From NCBI RefSeq assembly GCF_042676245.1, contig NZ_JBHTKA010000003.1, forward strand, positions 496,001 through 560,000: 64,000 nucleotides of DNA, read 5' to 3'. The translations under genes were made by a program, and so were the position numbers. The stretch is from Ohtaekwangia kribbensis. Its GTDB lineage: Bacteria; Bacteroidota; Bacteroidia; Cytophagales; Cyclobacteriaceae. This document shows positions 63,082 to 64,000 of the stretch, piece after piece; position 1 is the stretch's first letter, and every line of letters begins with the position of its first letter. The notes under the pieces were generated by a model. The model worked only from the letters and a program-made list of their open reading frames with translations, made no database searches and had not been told where the DNA came from.

Positions 63082-63690
63082 CTATTTTTTCTGACCGTAT
63101 AACATCGGATTGAGCGATGCATCATTATACATCTTCATCTGGCGGTATACCTTAAATCTTCTGTTCCCATTGCCAATGTCTTCCATCAGTTCATCAAACG
63201 CAAGCTGCATATCGGTTTTCTGTTCCATCAACACAGCAAGCTTCGCCTGCGTTTTAGCAATGTGTTCAGCACTGGCATCCTTGCGTTCAGTCTGCTCCTT
63301 CATGTGGTATATCTTCAGCAGCAGAATGCTCATACGATCCAGCAGCCACGCAGGTGTTTCCGAGTTAATGCGCGCACCGGCCTTAGGCACTACATTTTTA
63401 AACTGCTCAAGAAAATAGTCATCTACTTTCTCTACCATATCGGTGCGATCCTGATTCGATTTATCAATTCTGCGTTTGATCTGTATACCTTCTGTCGGAT
63501 TAATATCCGGAAGGCGAATTATATCTTCCAGATGCCATTGCACCGTATCGATCCAGTTCTTAGTGTATAATAAAAATTCAAAGCTACCAGCCGGATATGG
63601 ATTTTTTACAGGCGTATCGACATGGTCGTGCACGTGATAATCCTGAATGCTTTGATCGAATATTTTATAACATTGCGTTGCTGATAGCAT
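63082..63690 (-). CDS. DUF4254 family protein
   Basis: 202 residues. The family start AGSFEFLLYTKNWIDTVQWH, the middle INSETPAWLLDRMSILLLKI and the end YRQMKMYNDASLNPMLYG are easily recognised. Mostly helical, no membrane segment. DUF4254 genes commonly neighbour GT9 heptosyltransferases in Bacteroidota; the function is unknown but probably concerns the same cell-surface glycan. It is first in its operon. Confidence 0.85.
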   Translation of the reverse strand: MLSATQCYKIFDQSIQDYHVHDHVDTPVKNPYPAGSFEFLLYTKNWIDTVQWHLEDIIRLPDINPTEGIQIKRRIDKSNQDRTDMVEKVDDYFLEQFKNVVPKAGARINSETPAWLLDRMSILLLKIYHMKEQTERKDASAEHIAKTQAKLAVLMEQKTDMQLAFDELMEDIGNGNRRFKVYRQMKMYNDASLNPMLYGQKK

Positions 63691-63791
63691 ATTGAAATAA
63701 TTAATGTCGCAATTTAACCGTTATCTGCAAATCGTTGCCAGTATGGTTAATCGTTATCTGTTATTTTTAGATCGAATTAAATTATTCGTAG

Positions 63792-64000
63792 ATGTCATCG
63801 CATCATTTTGTAAAAGAAGGTCAGGAACCCGCCTTGCTGATTGCCGAAGCATTGTCGTTTGAACTTGCAGAGCCGTTGCTGGAGTGGGCGCCTTTGGTAG
63901 TAGTATGCGATGCAGCTCTCGATGAAGTTTTGCATTGGGGAATCAAGATTGATGTTGTACTGGGTAAAGCAACTGCCATCCATACTTTGCAAGACAAATT
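63792..64000 (+). CDS. Thiamine pyrophosphokinase-like protein (partial, N-terminus)
   Basis: The first ~69 codons before the window ends. MSSHHFVKEGQEPALLIAEA, then LLEWAPLVVVCDAALDEVL and WGIKIDVVLGK match the N-terminal domain of thiamine pyrophosphokinases of Bacteroidota, where GDFD normally follows. Here LGKATAI replaces the usual LGDFD, so the metal-binding aspartates may be missing; a change of function or a sequence problem is possible. Divergent from the DUF4254 gene. Confidence 0.65.
   Translation, partial: MSSHHFVKEGQEPALLIAEALSFELAEPLLEWAPLVVVCDAALDEVLHWGIKIDVVLGKATAIHTLQDK

Noticed and set aside
1..64000. CRISPR arrays and rRNA genes
   Set aside because: No regularly spaced identical repeats of 25-40 bases and no rRNA-like sequence were seen on reading the window.

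Overview
The window looks like a chromosome segment of a Bacteroidota bacterium, most likely of the Cytophagales. It has a SusC/SusD pair, a Bacteroidota-type promoter (TAnnTTTG) before rplU, host genes with no Shine-Dalgarno sequence, a BatD homologue, a DUF4254-GT9 pair and Bacteroidota-type toxin shells. This assignment comes from family recognition and gene organisation, not from a search.

Roughly 0.3-37.5 kb is accessory DNA and reads as a composite mobile element. The left module (0.3-6.1 kb) holds a P4-type tyrosine recombinase, an AlpA-like regulator, DUF2958, HTH, TOPRIM primase-like and RadC-like genes, several with clear Shine-Dalgarno sequences. Cargo follows: a WG-repeat protein, an XRE regulator and a large minus-strand toxin operon (7.9-20.3 kb). 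That operon has an SpvB-like protein whose signal peptide is split off by a frameshift, a 2285-residue LRR/Ig/FN3/RHS protein ending in an HExxH domain, a small lipoprotein that may be its immunity partner, and a cytoplasmic LRR protein. A plus-strand cluster at 21.0-23.4 kb encodes an uncharacterised multidomain protein, a GNAT-like protein and a 24-residue membrane peptide; a decayed gene lies beside it.

The mobilisation module (24.1-34.7 kb, mostly minus strand) has a MobF relaxase-helicase, a VirD4/TraD-like ATPase without its own membrane anchor, separate membrane and outer-membrane proteins, small HTH and accessory proteins and a lipoprotein. No type IV secretion channel genes are visible, so the element is probably mobilisable rather than self-transmissible. 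At the right end a Bacteroidota-type tyrosine recombinase is followed 6 bp later by a coiled-coil/CHAT caspase-like protease gene. Just beyond the recombinase lies the 3' half of a tRNA-Val(TAC), a probable attR, and 100 bp further a second, degenerate tRNA-like remnant. The matching left end is not visible and is probably upstream of position 1.

From 37.8 kb onward the DNA looks like ordinary chromosome. It carries an M48-family peptidase, an SDR plus IlvD/Edd dehydratase pair, a DUF3052-like protein, an OmpA/PD40 protein, ribonucleotide reductase (nrdB-nrdA), ribosomal proteins L21 and L27, a SusC/SusD pair, an Nfu-type Fe-S protein, a dicarboxylate symporter, chorismate synthase, BatD, and a DUF4254-GT9-HAD-QueG operon. 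It ends in the start of a thiamine pyrophosphokinase-like gene. The GT9 gene contains a C9 tract that could make it phase variable.
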